Assembly: GCA_023423065.1 (NCBI GenBank)
Contig: JAFAGC010000128.1
Coordinates: 1-58,163, forward strand
Reading direction: 5' to 3'
DNA length: 58,163 bases
Source: Pseudomonadota bacterium
Lineage (GTDB): Bacteria > Pseudomonadota > Gammaproteobacteria > Steroidobacterales > Steroidobacteraceae
Each line of letters starts with the position of its first letter. Positions within the stretch are counted from its first letter, which is position 1. Under the pieces are notes generated by a model. The model did not search any database and was not told the DNA's origin. It saw nothing but the letters and a program-made list of their open reading frames with translations. Shown here piece by piece: positions 24,848 through 37,600 of the stretch. Both the position numbers and the translations under genes were made by a program.

Positions 24848-25293
24848 TTGCGGTCCTCCACCTGGTCCAGATAGGCGCCGTAACCTTCGGCTTCCATGTC
24901 GTCGCGGTGAATGAACCGCAGCGACGCCGAGTTGATGCAGTAACGCAATCCGCCGCGATCCTCGGGGCCGTCGTCGAACACGTGCCCGAGATGACTGTCG
25001 CCGTGCGCGGATCGCACCTCGGTGCGGATCATGCCGTGCGAGGTATCCTTGAGCTCGTTGACGTTCGCGGGCTCGATCGGCTTCGTGAAACTCGGCCAGC
25101 CGCAGCCCGATTCGAACTTGTCCGACGAGGCGAACAGCGGCTCGCCCGAGACGATATCGACGTAGATGCCGGGCTCGTCGTTGTCGAGGTATTCACCGGT
25201 GCCGGGCATCTCGGTGCCGCCGAGCTGCGTGACGCGATGTTGCTCGCGGGTCAGCCTGGAAATCGCGTCGGGATCCTTGTTGTACACGCGCAT
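24844..25293 (-). CDS. msrB: Peptide methionine-R-sulfoxide reductase MsrB
   Basis: 149 residues of the SelR/MsrB fold. FESGCGWPSFTKPI, TEVRSAHGDSHLGHVFDDGP and the catalytic Cys in LRYCINSASLRF are clear. The usual zinc-binding Cys-x-x-Cys after the first strand is replaced (GIYVDIVSGEPLF), so this is the zinc-free form, with Cys in GCGWPSF as the likely resolving residue. It is coupled with msrA by a four-base overlap. Confidence 0.95.
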   Translation of the reverse strand: MRVYNKDPDAISRLTREQHRVTQLGGTEMPGTGEYLDNDEPGIYVDIVSGEPLFASSDKFESGCGWPSFTKPIEPANVNELKDTSHGMIRTEVRSAHGDSHLGHVFDDGPEDRGGLRYCINSASLRFIHRDDMEAEGYGAYLDQVEDRK

Positions 25294-25311
25294 GAGTCAC
25301 CGCCTTTGTCG

Positions 25312-26523
25312 CTAATGATGTCGCAGGGAGCTGAAGCCCCGGCGAAGCTCCTCGGAGAGTATCTTCGGTTGTTCCCAGGCCGCAAAGTGCCCGCCTTTTT
25401 CCACCTTGTTGTAGTGGATCAGGCTGGGGTAGGTCATTTCCGCCCAGCTCCGGGGCACGGGATACAGCTCGTCCGGAAAGGAGGTCACGGCGATCGGGAC
25501 CTTGACCCCGATCGGTGCGAAGAACGGCAGCTTGTTCTCCCGGTACAGCCGCGCCTCGGAAATCGCGGTGTTCGTGAGCCAGGTCAGCGTGATGTTGTCG
25601 AGCACGTCGTCGCGCGAGAGTCCTTCGCTCTTGCCGTCGAAGGCGCGAGCGATGAGCTCGTAGCTCTTGAGGTCGTGATCGAGGAACCAGGCGGCGAGGC
25701 CGATCGGCGAGTCGGCGAGGCCGTACAGGGTCTGCGGATGGTTGGCCATCTGCTGCGCGTACGAGAGGCCGTGCGTGAAGAAGAAGTCCAGGCGCTCGAA
25801 CGCGCGGGTTTCGTCGGGCGAGAGTCCCGCCGGCGGCTTGTGGCCCGGCAGCGCGGCGAAGATTTCCGGCGGCACCGCCGAGGGCATGTTGGTGTGGATG
25901 CCGAGCAGCCCGGCAGGCGCCATCTTGCCGATGAGCTCGGTGATCAGTGCGCCCCAGTCGCCGCCCTGGGCCACGTAGCGCTCGTAACCCAGCCGTTCCA
26001 TGAGCGTGATCCAGGCGCGTGCGATGCGTTCCGGATCCCAGCCGGTCTTCGTGGGTTTCGCGGAGAAGCCGTAGCCCGGCATCGACGGGATCACGACGTG
26101 AAAGGCGTCGGAGGCCTGGCCGCCGTGTTTGGTGGGATCGGTGAGCGGCTCGATGATCTTGAGCTGTTCGATGATCGAACCCGGCCAGCCGTGCGTGACG
26201 ATGAGCGGCAGTGCGTTCTCGTGTTTCGAGCGCACGTGGACGAAGTGGATGTCGAGCCCGTCGATCTCGGTGAGGAACTGCGGGTAGGAATTCAGTTTCG
26301 CCTCGATCTTTCGCCAGTCGTATTCGTTGGCCCAGTACCTGGCGAGTTTCTGCATCGTCGCGAGCTGGACGCCCTCCGACGCATCGTCCACCGTTTCCTT
26401 GTCGGGAAAGCGGGTCGCCTCGATGCGTCTGCGCAGGTCGACGAGGTCGGCCTCGGGGATGTCGACCGTGAATGGACGGAGGGCGCTCCGGCCGTTGCCG
26501 GAGTCTCTAGCTACTGCGCTCAT
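25312..26523 (-). CDS. Epoxide hydrolase-family alpha/beta hydrolase
   Basis: 403 residues. The N-terminal EHN-type lid (FTVDIPEADLVDLRRRIEAT, then YWANEYDWRKIEAKLN) is followed by an alpha/beta hydrolase core with oxyanion HGWP, nucleophile Asp in QGGDWGALI, and the terminal His in GGHFAAWEQP. These features match the microsomal-type epoxide hydrolases of bacteria. No signal peptide. It lies 18 bases upstream of msrB on the same strand. Confidence 0.9.
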   Translation of the reverse strand: MSAVARDSGNGRSALRPFTVDIPEADLVDLRRRIEATRFPDKETVDDASEGVQLATMQKLARYWANEYDWRKIEAKLNSYPQFLTEIDGLDIHFVHVRSKHENALPLIVTHGWPGSIIEQLKIIEPLTDPTKHGGQASDAFHVVIPSMPGYGFSAKPTKTGWDPERIARAWITLMERLGYERYVAQGGDWGALITELIGKMAPAGLLGIHTNMPSAVPPEIFAALPGHKPPAGLSPDETRAFERLDFFFTHGLSYAQQMANHPQTLYGLADSPIGLAAWFLDHDLKSYELIARAFDGKSEGLSRDDVLDNITLTWLTNTAISEARLYRENKLPFFAPIGVKVPIAVTSFPDELYPVPRSWAEMTYPSLIHYNKVEKGGHFAAWEQPKILSEELRRGFSSLRHH

Positions 26524-26709
26524 GGGGATCGCTCCTGTGCGATTGAGGGAGGTCCGCCGATTCGGAGCGAGGAATATCGAAGCCGCGGATGCGCACGGTA
26601 ACTTTCGTCGCGCCGCCGGGCTACGAACGAATCGTTCTGGTAGGGCGGCCTTACGGATTTTTTCGGGGCGCTTAAGGGAAGGAGAACTAAGGGCGCGCTC
26701 GCGCCGGCT

Positions 26710-27723
26710 TCAGACCAGGCCCTTGTCGCGCAACTCGTCCTTGAAGAACGCGTAGAAGATCGGTGCCGCGATCAGGCCGGCGATGCCGAACGCCGCCTGC
26801 ATCACGAGCATCGCGATCAGCAGTTCCCACGCGCGCGCGTTGATGTGCGTGCCCACGATGCGCGCGTTGAGGAAGTACTCGAGCTTGTGGATGACGACGA
26901 GGTACAGCAGCGAGACGGCCGCGAGCGGCGCGCCCTGGCTGAGACAGACGATGACGATCGCGGTGTTGGAGATCAGGTTGCCGATGATCGGGAGCAGGCC
27001 GCAGACGAATGTGAGCGCGACGAGCGTCTTCACGAGCGGCAGGTCGACGCCGAACAGTCGCAGCACGAGGTCGAGGTACAGCCACGTGAAGAACGTGTTG
27101 ATCAGCGAGATCCAGATCTGCGCGAACACGACGCGCCGGAAGACGTTCGCGAGCCGCGAGGCGTGCGCCGCGATGAGTTCGGTGAGCGGCCGGCGCTCGT
27201 GAGGCGGCGCGGCCTTCTGCAGCGACAGCAATGCGCCGATGACCATGCCCATGAGGATGTGCGCGAGCGAGCGGCCGACGCCGCGCCCGAACACCGTCAC
27301 GTCGTCGGCATTGCCCCGCAGCCAGTCGACGAGGGTCTGCTGCAGGGCGCTCGCGTTGGAGGGCACGTAGCCGGTGAGCCAGGAAGGCAGGCTGTAGCGG
27401 GATTCCTCGAGGATTTCCGCCATGCGTTTCAGGAGGCGAGGCAGGCCCTCGCCACTGCTGCGCAACGTCGCGACGGCTCCCACCACGAGGCCGATCAGCG
27501 CGGCGATGACGACGACCGCGATGATCGCGACCGCCGCGATGCGTGCCGCGTCATGGCTGATGGATTGCAGCCGCAGGCGCGGGGTGAGGACCTCGACGAG
27601 GGTGTAGACGAGCAGCCCGGCGAGCAGGCCCGACAGCAGGTGCAGCTCCAGCACGAGCCCGAGTGCAACCGCCGTCGCGACCCACGCGACGATGTCCGAG
27701 CGGGAAATGGGGACATTCCTCAT
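26710..27723 (-). CDS. AI-2E family transporter
   Basis: 337 residues, about eight membrane helices of the AI-2E (YdiK/TqsA/PerM-like) family. Family words are LLLAVALPFLIA-like VFCGLLPIIGNLISN, the conserved ALTFVCGLLPIIGN and a C-terminal GIAGLIAAPIFYAFFKDE. The first residues, MRNVPIS, are encoded by the RAYT-type mini-element at 27703-27809, which seems to have replaced the original start. The substrate is unknown. Confidence 0.88.
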   Translation of the reverse strand: MRNVPISRSDIVAWVATAVALGLVLELHLLSGLLAGLLVYTLVEVLTPRLRLQSISHDAARIAAVAIIAVVVIAALIGLVVGAVATLRSSGEGLPRLLKRMAEILEESRYSLPSWLTGYVPSNASALQQTLVDWLRGNADDVTVFGRGVGRSLAHILMGMVIGALLSLQKAAPPHERRPLTELIAAHASRLANVFRRVVFAQIWISLINTFFTWLYLDLVLRLFGVDLPLVKTLVALTFVCGLLPIIGNLISNTAIVIVCLSQGAPLAAVSLLYLVVIHKLEYFLNARIVGTHINARAWELLIAMLVMQAAFGIAGLIAAPIFYAFFKDELRDKGLV

Positions 27724-27809
27724 TTAGTTGTAACAATTCGCATCGCCATTACCCCTCCCCAGCGCGATCCGCCAATTGTTACAACTAAATGAGGAATGTC
27801 CCCATTTCC
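27703..27809. mobile_element. RAYT-type mini-element (MITE), 107 bp
   Basis: Perfect 36-bp inverted repeats at 27703-27738 and 27774-27809 flank a 35-base core. The outer 20 or so bases match the ends of the complete RAYT element at 20786 (GGGGACATTCCTCATTT). It has no coding capacity. It fills the space between the AI-2E transporter start and the aminotransferase stop. Confidence 0.85.
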
Positions 27810-29015
27810 TCAGGCGGACTTCGCGACCGGGCCGCGCTCGAGCACTTTGCGCATGCGCTCGATGGACTTCTCGAGCGTCGCCATGCTGGTCGCGAACGAG
27901 GCGCGGAAGTGGTTAGGCGCGCCGAAGCCGGAGCCCGGGACGACGGCCACACCCGCGTCGTTGATCAGCATTTCGGCAAAGGCGTTGTCGTCCTTGATGC
28001 CGAAGGTCGCCATCGCCGCGCTGCAGTCCGCCCAGGCGTAGAACGCGCCCGCGCAGGGCAGCGACGAGATGCCGGGCAGCGTGTTCAGCGCCGCGATGAA
28101 GTAGTCGTGACGCTTCTTGAACTGCTCGTTCATCGCCGCGACCGGCGCCTGGTCGCCCGTGAGCGCGGCGAGCGCGGCCTTTTGCGTGATGCTGCAGGCG
28201 TTCGAGGTGCTCTGGCCCTGGATCGTCGACATCGCGTTGACGATTTCCTTCGGGCCACCGCAGTAGCCGAGACGCCAGCCCGTCATCGCGTACGACTTCG
28301 AGACGCCGTTGATCGTGACCACGCGGTCGTAGAGCTCCGGCGCCACGGTGAGCAGCGACGAGAACGGCTCGCTGCCCCACCAGATCTTCTCGTACATGTC
28401 GTCCGTGCCGACGATCACGCGAGGATGTTGCACGAGCACGTCCGCGAGCGCGCGCCACTCGGCACGCGTGTACGCGGCGCCCGTCGGATTGCAGGGCGAG
28501 TTGATCAGCAGCAGGCGCGTCTTCGGCGTGATCGCCGCTTCGAGCTGGCGCGGGGTCAGCTTGTAACCCTGCGAGGCCGGGCAGTTCGGCGTGACCGGCA
28601 GGCCGTCCGCGAGCAGCACCATGTCCGGGTAGCTCACCCAGTACGGCGCGGGAATGACCGCCTCGTCGCCCGGATCGAGCACGGCCATGCAGAGGTTGTA
28701 GATAGTCTGCTTGGCGCCCGAGCTCACCAGGATCTGGTTGCGCTCGTAGCTGATCGAGTTGTCCTTCTTGAACTTCTCGATGATCGCGTCCTTGAGCTCG
28801 ACGATGCCGTCGACGTTCGTATACCGCGTGAAACCTTTCTGGATCGCCTCGATGCCCGCGTCGGCGATGTGCTTCGGCGTGTCGAAATCCGGCTCGCCGG
28901 CGCCGAGGCCGATGATGTCCTTGCCCTCGGCCTTCAGTTTCGCGGCGCGCGCGGTGACTGCGAGGGTGGGCGAGGGCTTGACGCGCTGAACGCGTCGCGA
29001 GAGCTGGTTGGGCAC
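27810..29015 (-). CDS. Aspartate-type PLP aminotransferase
   Basis: 401 residues, GTG start with AAGG upstream. A class I/II aminotransferase of the bacterial aspartate aminotransferase Ib type: GLGAGEPDFDTPKHI at the N-terminus, PCNPTGAAYTRAE, and the PLP lysine in INGVSKSYAMTGWRLGY. The C-terminal SSFGFG-like region is FRASFATSMATLEKSIER. It makes aspartate/glutamate family amino acids. It ends exactly at the mini-element. uvrB is divergent. Confidence 0.93.
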   Translation of the reverse strand: MPNQLSRRVQRVKPSPTLAVTARAAKLKAEGKDIIGLGAGEPDFDTPKHIADAGIEAIQKGFTRYTNVDGIVELKDAIIEKFKKDNSISYERNQILVSSGAKQTIYNLCMAVLDPGDEAVIPAPYWVSYPDMVLLADGLPVTPNCPASQGYKLTPRQLEAAITPKTRLLLINSPCNPTGAAYTRAEWRALADVLVQHPRVIVGTDDMYEKIWWGSEPFSSLLTVAPELYDRVVTINGVSKSYAMTGWRLGYCGGPKEIVNAMSTIQGQSTSNACSITQKAALAALTGDQAPVAAMNEQFKKRHDYFIAALNTLPGISSLPCAGAFYAWADCSAAMATFGIKDDNAFAEMLINDAGVAVVPGSGFGAPNHFRASFATSMATLEKSIERMRKVLERGPVAKSA

Positions 29016-29249
29016 GGGGCGAACCTTTATTGCTGGAGTGGGGTTGGGTTGGTCAAACGGGCGCGTATATTACGCGATCCGACGCCGCCGGCCACGGGCC
29101 AGTGGGTGCATAAATCCGTGCAATGTCAGTCATTTAGGCGGCCAGTGGCGCAATTGCGTCAGGCTGGCGGGTTCGAGAGCTTCGTACAGTATCGGAGCGC
29201 CCGAAGGCCTGGATGGAACTGCGACGGCCCTTGGTGATTTCATCCGCAC

Positions 29250-31307
<2,058 letters not shown>

Positions 31308-31314
31308 CGGCGCA

Positions 31315-32607
31315 TCATGCGCCGCGAGTGTCCGCTCGCGCGGCGACCAGGCTACGCGCCCGTTCGACGATCCACAGCAGCACGATGGAAAGCCCGAGCA
31401 CGGGTAGCAGTACGCCCATCAGGACGATGATCGTCACGAGCGGCCATCTGATCCGGAACCCGGCCACGCTTGCGGCGGGAATGCCGAGCGCGCCGTCGGG
31501 CCGCCGACGCAACCACATGACGACGGCGGAAATGCTGACCGCGAGGAGTCCGAGTGCGGTGAACAGACCGAGGACCTGGTTGGCGGTACCGAACAGTTGA
31601 CCTTCGTGCGCGGCGACGCCGATGCCGACCACGCGATCGATGGCGGGCTTGTCCCCGAATCCGATCTCGCGCAGCAGCCGGCCGTCATGCCGGTCGAACT
31701 GCAATTCGCGCACTCGAGGCCGGTTCTGCGTCTCGCTGCGCACGCGCCAGAACGTCTGCCTCTCCGACGGTAGATAGATACGGACCGGTGGATCGAGGGC
31801 GAGCGGGACGATGCGCGCGATCACGTCGTCGAGCGTGACCGGGGAGGCGAGCGCGGCACTCGCCATCTCCTCGCGGTGCGCCGCGTGTTCGTCGGCACGT
31901 CCGCGCGACCAGTCCGCGGCCGCCGGTGGCGTCGTCCATTCACGCACCTGCTCGAAGCCCGCGCCCCACACGGTGGTCCAGGGAAGCGCCGTGATCAGCA
32001 GGAACAGCGCCAGCAGGGAAATCCAGATTCCCGTGACCGCATGCAGATCGCGCACGAACACGCGCGACCCGGAACGCACGCGTGGAAAGAGCACGCCGGC
32101 GAGTCCGCGCGTCTCGCGCGGCCACCACAACACGAATCCGGTGACGAGCATCACGATGGCCCAGCTCGCCGCCAGCTCCACCAGCAGCGATCCCGTCCTG
32201 CCGGCGAGCAGCTCACCATGGATCGTGCGCACGATTTCCGTGAACCGCGCGGTGTGCGGCACGGTTTTCAGTATCGAAAGTGTTCCCGGGTGTACGTAGA
32301 CGATGCGGCCGGTGCCGTCGGGGGCGTAAAGGTGTACCCGCACGGCGTCGTCCGGTTCGAGCGGCACCTCGTACACGAACAGCTTCGAGCCCGGCAGCGA
32401 GGCGAGCGCGGCGTCGATGTGCGCCTGCGCGGGGGCTCGGCGCCCGGAAACCGACAGGGAATCCACTCCTCGGTCGGCCCACGCATCGATCTGCGGCTTG
32501 AAAAGGAAAATCGAGCCGGTGACGGCAAGAACCAGGATGAATGGGATGCACAGCAGGCCGGCATGGAAATGCCACCGCCAGAGCCCCCTGTAAGTGATTG
32601 AGTCCAT
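31315..32607 (-). CDS. PepSY-associated membrane protein
   Basis: 430 residues with four membrane segments, typical of the PepSY-TM family (often near TonB-dependent siderophore receptors, some with ferric reductase activity). Features are HFHAGLLCIPFILVLAVTGSIFLF in the first helix, IVRTIHGELL, DLHAVTGIWISLLALFLL, and later GVAAHEGQLFG. The ATG at 32607 is chosen because the longer frame crosses tRNA-Val. It is convergent with uvrB, with an 8-bp gap. Confidence 0.85.
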   Translation of the reverse strand: MDSITYRGLWRWHFHAGLLCIPFILVLAVTGSIFLFKPQIDAWADRGVDSLSVSGRRAPAQAHIDAALASLPGSKLFVYEVPLEPDDAVRVHLYAPDGTGRIVYVHPGTLSILKTVPHTARFTEIVRTIHGELLAGRTGSLLVELAASWAIVMLVTGFVLWWPRETRGLAGVLFPRVRSGSRVFVRDLHAVTGIWISLLALFLLITALPWTTVWGAGFEQVREWTTPPAAADWSRGRADEHAAHREEMASAALASPVTLDDVIARIVPLALDPPVRIYLPSERQTFWRVRSETQNRPRVRELQFDRHDGRLLREIGFGDKPAIDRVVGIGVAAHEGQLFGTANQVLGLFTALGLLAVSISAVVMWLRRRPDGALGIPAASVAGFRIRWPLVTIIVLMGVLLPVLGLSIVLLWIVERARSLVAARADTRGA

Positions 32608-32673
32608 TGGGCCCCGGATTATCCTGTTCTTGAAGCCGAATACACGCTCCAGTATCCTTCGCGCCCTCTCGGT

Positions 32674-32748
32674 AGTCGCGTAGCTCAGTGGTAGAGCACC
32701 TCCTTGACATGGAGGTGGTCGGTGGTTCGATCCCACTCGCGACTACCA
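32674..32748 (+). tRNA. tRNA-Val(GAC)
   Basis: 75 nt with encoded CCA. The acceptor AGTCGCG pairs with CGCGACT and the anticodon loop TTGACAT gives GAC (Val). D and T arms are canonical. Confidence 0.97.
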
Positions 32749-32858
32749 ATTTCCCGACGTATCCCACTGCAATCACCCTACGGGTGCATCGCCCTCACCC
32801 GACGGTGTCAGCGTGCTGAATCCCGCACTCTGGGTGTCATCGTCCTCGCGAGGTCGGA

Positions 32859-34610
32859 GTGCGCGCGCTCATCGTCTTCACATCGTTGTTGAGCGGCCTT
32901 TGTTTCGCCGCGCCCGCGCGGGTCGACGTTCAGCTCGAAGGCGTTGACGAGGAGCTGCGCGATGCGGTGCGCGGCACGCTCGAATTGGTCGAATACCAGG
33001 AACGGGACGTCACTCCGGCCACGCTGCGGGCGGCCTTCGACGACGCGGACGAGCAGATCCGGCGGGCGCTCGAGCCCTTCGGCTACTACGACGTCGAGAT
33101 CCGGAAAGAGCTGACCGGCGATGCCGAGCAGGGCTGGACGGCCAAGATCGACGTGGCGCCGGGCAAAGCCTCGGTCGTGCGCGAGTCACGGGTGGAAGTA
33201 TCGGGCGAGGGTGCGGACCGGCGCCGCGTGCGTGGCGCGCTCGAGGGATTCGCGCCGAAGGTCGGCGAGCGCTTCGATCACGCGACCTACGAGGCCAGCA
33301 AGTCGGTGATAGATAGTTCGCTGCGGGGCGCGGGTTACCTGGACGCGAAGACGACGCGACGCCGCGTCACCGTGATCCCCGAGGAAACCGCCGCCGACAT
33401 CGACCTCGCGTGGGAAAGCGGGCCGCGCTACAAGTTCGGCGACGTGCGTTTCTCGGGCGACGCGCCGTTCTCCGAGAACTTCCTGCAGCAGTTCGTGCCG
33501 TGGCGCGAGGACGCGTGGTTCAACTCCGAGCAGGTGCTGAACCTGCAGCAGCGGCTCGTCGATGCCGACTACTTCGAGCTCGTGTCGGTCGCGCCGGCGC
33601 TCGACGAGAAACGCGACGGGCGCGTGCCCATCGACGTGCTGCTCCGGCGCGACGAGCGCACCGTATATTCGGGCGAGGTGTATTACAGCACCGACTTCGG
33701 CGCGGGCGTGCGCGTGAGCGCGGACCGCCGCTGGCTCAACAAGAAGGGGCACAAGGCGGGCATCGATCTCGAATATTCGCAGCGGCTGCAGGTGGCGGCG
33801 TTGCGATACCAGATCCCGCGGCCGGGGCGCGAAGATCGCTCGTACGACTTCGGGATCGCCTATCGCGACGAGACGACGGATGTCTCGCGGTCGCGCAACT
33901 TCCAGATCGCGGCGTCGCGCACCGAGAAGCGCTGGCACGGATTCGTGCGCACGATCGGTCTCAAGTATCTCAAGGGCGATTTCGAGATCGGCCAGGACGA
34001 GGACAATCTCGAGTACGGCGAGTCGACGTTGCTGTTCGCCGAAGGAACGCTGAGCCGTCGCCGCCTCAACGACAAGCTCGCGCCGCGCAAGGGGTACGTG
34101 ATGGATTTCGGCGTGCGACTCGCGAGCGACGCGGTGTTGTCGGATACGAATCTCGCGCAGACCTGGGCACGGCTCACGTACCTCATTCCGCAGGGTGACA
34201 AGGCGCGCATCAAACTACGCGGCGAGGTGGGCGCGATGAGCGTCGGCGATTTCGATGCGCTGCCGCCGGACCTGCGGTTCTGGGCGGGCGGCGATCGATC
34301 GATCCGCGGCTTCAACTACCACGAGATCGGCGAGATCAATGAAAACGGCAACGTCATCGGCGGCGAGTATCTCGCGATGGCGAGCGCGGAGTACGAGTAT
34401 TACTTCCGCGAGGACTGGGGCGCCGCGGTGTTCGTCGACGCGGGCGATGCGTTCACCAGTTCCTTCAGGCTGAACCTTTCCGCGGGCGTGGGCGTGCGCT
34501 GGAGGTCGCCGATCGGGCCGGTTCGCGTCGACTTCGGATTTCCGATCGAGACGGATTCGCCGCTCGCCGAGAGCTGGCGCGTGCACATCCTGCTGGGGCC
34601 GGACATATGA
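32859..34610 (+). CDS. tamA: TamA, outer-membrane translocation/assembly protein
   Basis: 583 residues, GTG start with a GAGGTCGGA site. After a signal peptide (to APAR) there are POTRA domains (about residues 20-270, with QIRRALEPFGYYDVEI and YKFGDVRFSGDAPFSENFL). A 16-strand Omp85 barrel follows, with the substrate/lid motif LRFWAGGDRSIRGFNYHEIG. It overlaps tamB by four bases. Together TamA and TamB help assemble outer-membrane proteins and/or move lipids between membranes. Confidence 0.93.
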   Translation: MRALIVFTSLLSGLCFAAPARVDVQLEGVDEELRDAVRGTLELVEYQERDVTPATLRAAFDDADEQIRRALEPFGYYDVEIRKELTGDAEQGWTAKIDVAPGKASVVRESRVEVSGEGADRRRVRGALEGFAPKVGERFDHATYEASKSVIDSSLRGAGYLDAKTTRRRVTVIPEETAADIDLAWESGPRYKFGDVRFSGDAPFSENFLQQFVPWREDAWFNSEQVLNLQQRLVDADYFELVSVAPALDEKRDGRVPIDVLLRRDERTVYSGEVYYSTDFGAGVRVSADRRWLNKKGHKAGIDLEYSQRLQVAALRYQIPRPGREDRSYDFGIAYRDETTDVSRSRNFQIAASRTEKRWHGFVRTIGLKYLKGDFEIGQDEDNLEYGESTLLFAEGTLSRRRLNDKLAPRKGYVMDFGVRLASDAVLSDTNLAQTWARLTYLIPQGDKARIKLRGEVGAMSVGDFDALPPDLRFWAGGDRSIRGFNYHEIGEINENGNVIGGEYLAMASAEYEYYFREDWGAAVFVDAGDAFTSSFRLNLSAGVGVRWRSPIGPVRVDFGFPIETDSPLAESWRVHILLGPDI

Positions 34611-37600
34611 GGCGCGCGGCGAAAATATTCGCGTGGAGTGGTGGCGTGCTCGCGCTGCTGCTCGTGGCGCTGGTGGGTGCGGTGGCGTGGGTGTTGTTCA
34701 CGACGTCGGGAGCGCGTTGGGTCGCGGGTATGGCGGTCGCTCGGTTTCCGCCACCCGCGAAGGTCGTTTACGCGTCGATCGACGGAACCATCGCGGGTGA
34801 GCTCGTCGTCACGGACTTCCGGTTCGAGGGCGATCCGACGACGGCGAAGGTGCGTATCGCGCGCATGACGGTCGACCCGACGCTCAGGATGTTGTTCTCG
34901 CGGGTGTTGCGCATCGAGCGCGCCAGCGTGCGCGGCCTCGTGCTCACGTTGCCGGAGCAACCGAAGCCCGAGACTGAAGAGAAAGCGATGTGGACGGAGC
35001 CGCCGCTGGACATCGTCGTGCGGGATTTCGCGCTCGAAGACGGGCGCGTGGTGAAGGGCAACGAAAATCTCGTGACGGTGAAGCAACTCGGAGTGGCCGC
35101 GCGCTGGAGTCGCGACGAGTTGCTCATCGAACGGCTCACGCTGCTGCCGGGCGACATCGAAGGTCAGCTGGATGTCACGGGACGGGTTGCGCCTGCGGGG
35201 CAGCTCGTGCACGTCGCGATCGACGCGCGCTGGAAGGATGTCGTGATACCCGAGTCGCTCGCCGGCATGACACTGGCGAGCGCCGGTGAGATGCGCGCGA
35301 CGGGCACGCCGGAGAAATACCAAGCCCAGGGAGAATTCGACATCGGCCCCCCGGGCGATCCGACGCACGCGGTGCTGAACGTGTCGGGCACGGATACGCG
35401 CGCGGAGCTGCACACGGTCGAGTTCATGCAGCGCGCAGGGAGGCTGGCGCTGCGCGGCGACGTGGCGTTCGAGCCGCTCGCCTGGAACCTCGATGCGCGG
35501 GCGCGCGAGTTCGATCCGGGCTCCTTCCTGGCGGGCTGGCCCGGCAGCGTGAACCTGGATCTGACTACCGAGGGCGAGATGGCCGAGGCCGGCCCGAAGG
35601 GGCACGTGCGCATCGGCACTCTAGCCGGCACATTGCGCGGGCGACCGATCGCGGGCGGCGGGGACATCCGTTTCGCGGCGCCCGCGTCGGTGAGCGGCGA
35701 GCTGCAATTGCGGTCGGGGAAGAGCCGCGTCGCGCTGCGCGGCGAGAGTCCGGACGCTCGATCGATCGACGCCACCGTCGACCTTGCCGTCGCTTCGCTC
35801 GCGGACTGGGTGCCGGACGCGGCCGGTAGTTTGACCGGAAAGTTCCGCGCGCGCGGCGCGTGGCCGAAGCTCACCATCGAGGGATCGGCGAACGGCAAAT
35901 CGCTCGCGATGGCCGATGCGAAAATCGCCTGGCTCGATGTCGATGCCACCGTGGACGCGCCGCTCGATCCGGAGGGCAAACTGGTTGCCCGGGCGCGGGA
36001 GGTATCCGCGGGAGGCTTTGAATTCGCGCGCGTGACGTTCGAGGGCAGCGGCAACCAGGCGCGACACCAGGCGAGCCTGAGCGCGAACGGCGAGAAGCTG
36101 GATGCATCGCTCGCGCTGACCGGTGGGCTCGTGGCCGGCACATGGAAGGGCGAATTGTCGAAGTTGGAGCTCGCGGCGCCGGTCGTGCCGGCACTCTCGC
36201 TGCGCGACCCGGCGAACATCACTGCGGGCAAGGGCGCGTTTGAAGTCACCCAGGCCTGCCTGGTCGACGACGCCCGGGCTTCGCTGTGCGTGGCGGCGAA
36301 CATGCTGGCGAGCGGCGCGCTGGAGGCAAACTACTCGTTCGAGAAGGTGCAGCTGGGGTTGGCCAATGCGCTTGCGCCGGAGGCCATGCCCGGACAGTTG
36401 CGCGGCGAAGTCGAGGGGCAGGGTCGCGTGCGGCGCGGCGAGGATGGCCAGTGGTTCGGAGACGCGCGGATCGCGTCACCGGAGGCGCGACTCGTGATGC
36501 AGGGCGAAAACGCGGGTGCATCACCGCTTGGCCGGCAGACCTGGCTGCTCTATCAGGACCTCGAGGTCACCGCGCAACTGCAGGGCGAGACCGCCACCGC
36601 GAGCGCGACGGCCGCGTTGCTCGATGGCGGTTCGCTCGATGCGAAGTTGAATGCGAGCAGTCTCACCTCGCAGGCGCCGGGTATCGGCGGCACGATCGAT
36701 GCCTCGCTGCCGACGCTGTCGCCCTTCGCCGCGTTCGTTCCCGGCGTCGCGAACCTGGATGGCGCGATCAACGCGCAGGTGAGGCTGGGCGGCACGCTTG
36801 CCGCGCCCGAGATCACCGGCAACATCGACGCCACGAAGCTGCAGGCCGATCTCGGCGAGCTCGGCATCGAGTTGCGGGACGGGCGTGTCGAGGCCGAAGC
36901 GAAGCCGGACGGGGGTTTCTCGCTTGCGGCGAGCGTGGCGTCGGGCAAGGGCCACGTCGAGCTCGCGGGCACCATGAGCGCCCGCGGCGAGATCGAGGCG
37001 AAAATCCTCGGCCAGAACTTCCAGGCGGCGGACATTCCGGCGGCGAACGTGTTGCTCACGCCGGACCTGGATCTCGCGGGCAATCCGCAGGGTTACCGGC
37101 TGACCGGCGAAGTGACGATCCCGCGCGCGGCGATCAACCTGCAGAAGCTGCCATCGGATCGCCCGCCGGGCGCGTCACCCGATGTCGTGGTCGTGCGCAA
37201 TGGACGGGAAGAAGTGCGCGAGGAAGCGAAGGCCTTTCCGCTCACGGCGACGATCGACGTGAAGCTCGGCGAGAAGATAGAGATCGTGGGCTTCGGGCTC
37301 GAGGCGACGGTCGCGGGCGAGCTCGAGGTGCGCGAAGCGCCCGGAGTGCCGACCACCGGCTCCGGAACGCTCGAGGTCGCGGGGACCTACAAGGCCTACG
37401 GCCAGGACCTCGAGATCCAGGAGGGCCGGCTGATGTTCGCGGGCACGCCACTGGACGATCCGCGACTCGCGATCACGGCGATGCGCGAGATCGACGACGA
37501 GCTATCTACCGGATTGCGGGTCGCCGGGTCCGCGCGCAAGCCGATCATCACCGTGATCTCGGATCCGAACGTCGGCGAGGCGGACGCGCTGTCCTATCTG

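Noticed and set aside
24907..26601. 564-residue plus-strand frame opposite msrB and epoxide hydrolase
   Set aside because: Shadow translation of GC-rich genes; the minus-strand genes are clear families.
27789..29237. Long plus-strand frame opposite the aminotransferase
   Set aside because: Shadow; composition is Arg/Val/Asp-rich with no domain.
29150..29249. LexA box before uvrB
   Set aside because: I looked for a palindromic SOS box and found none convincing.
32608..32736. N-terminal extension of the PepSY protein
   Set aside because: It runs through tRNA-Val; the ATG at 32607 gives a normal first membrane helix.
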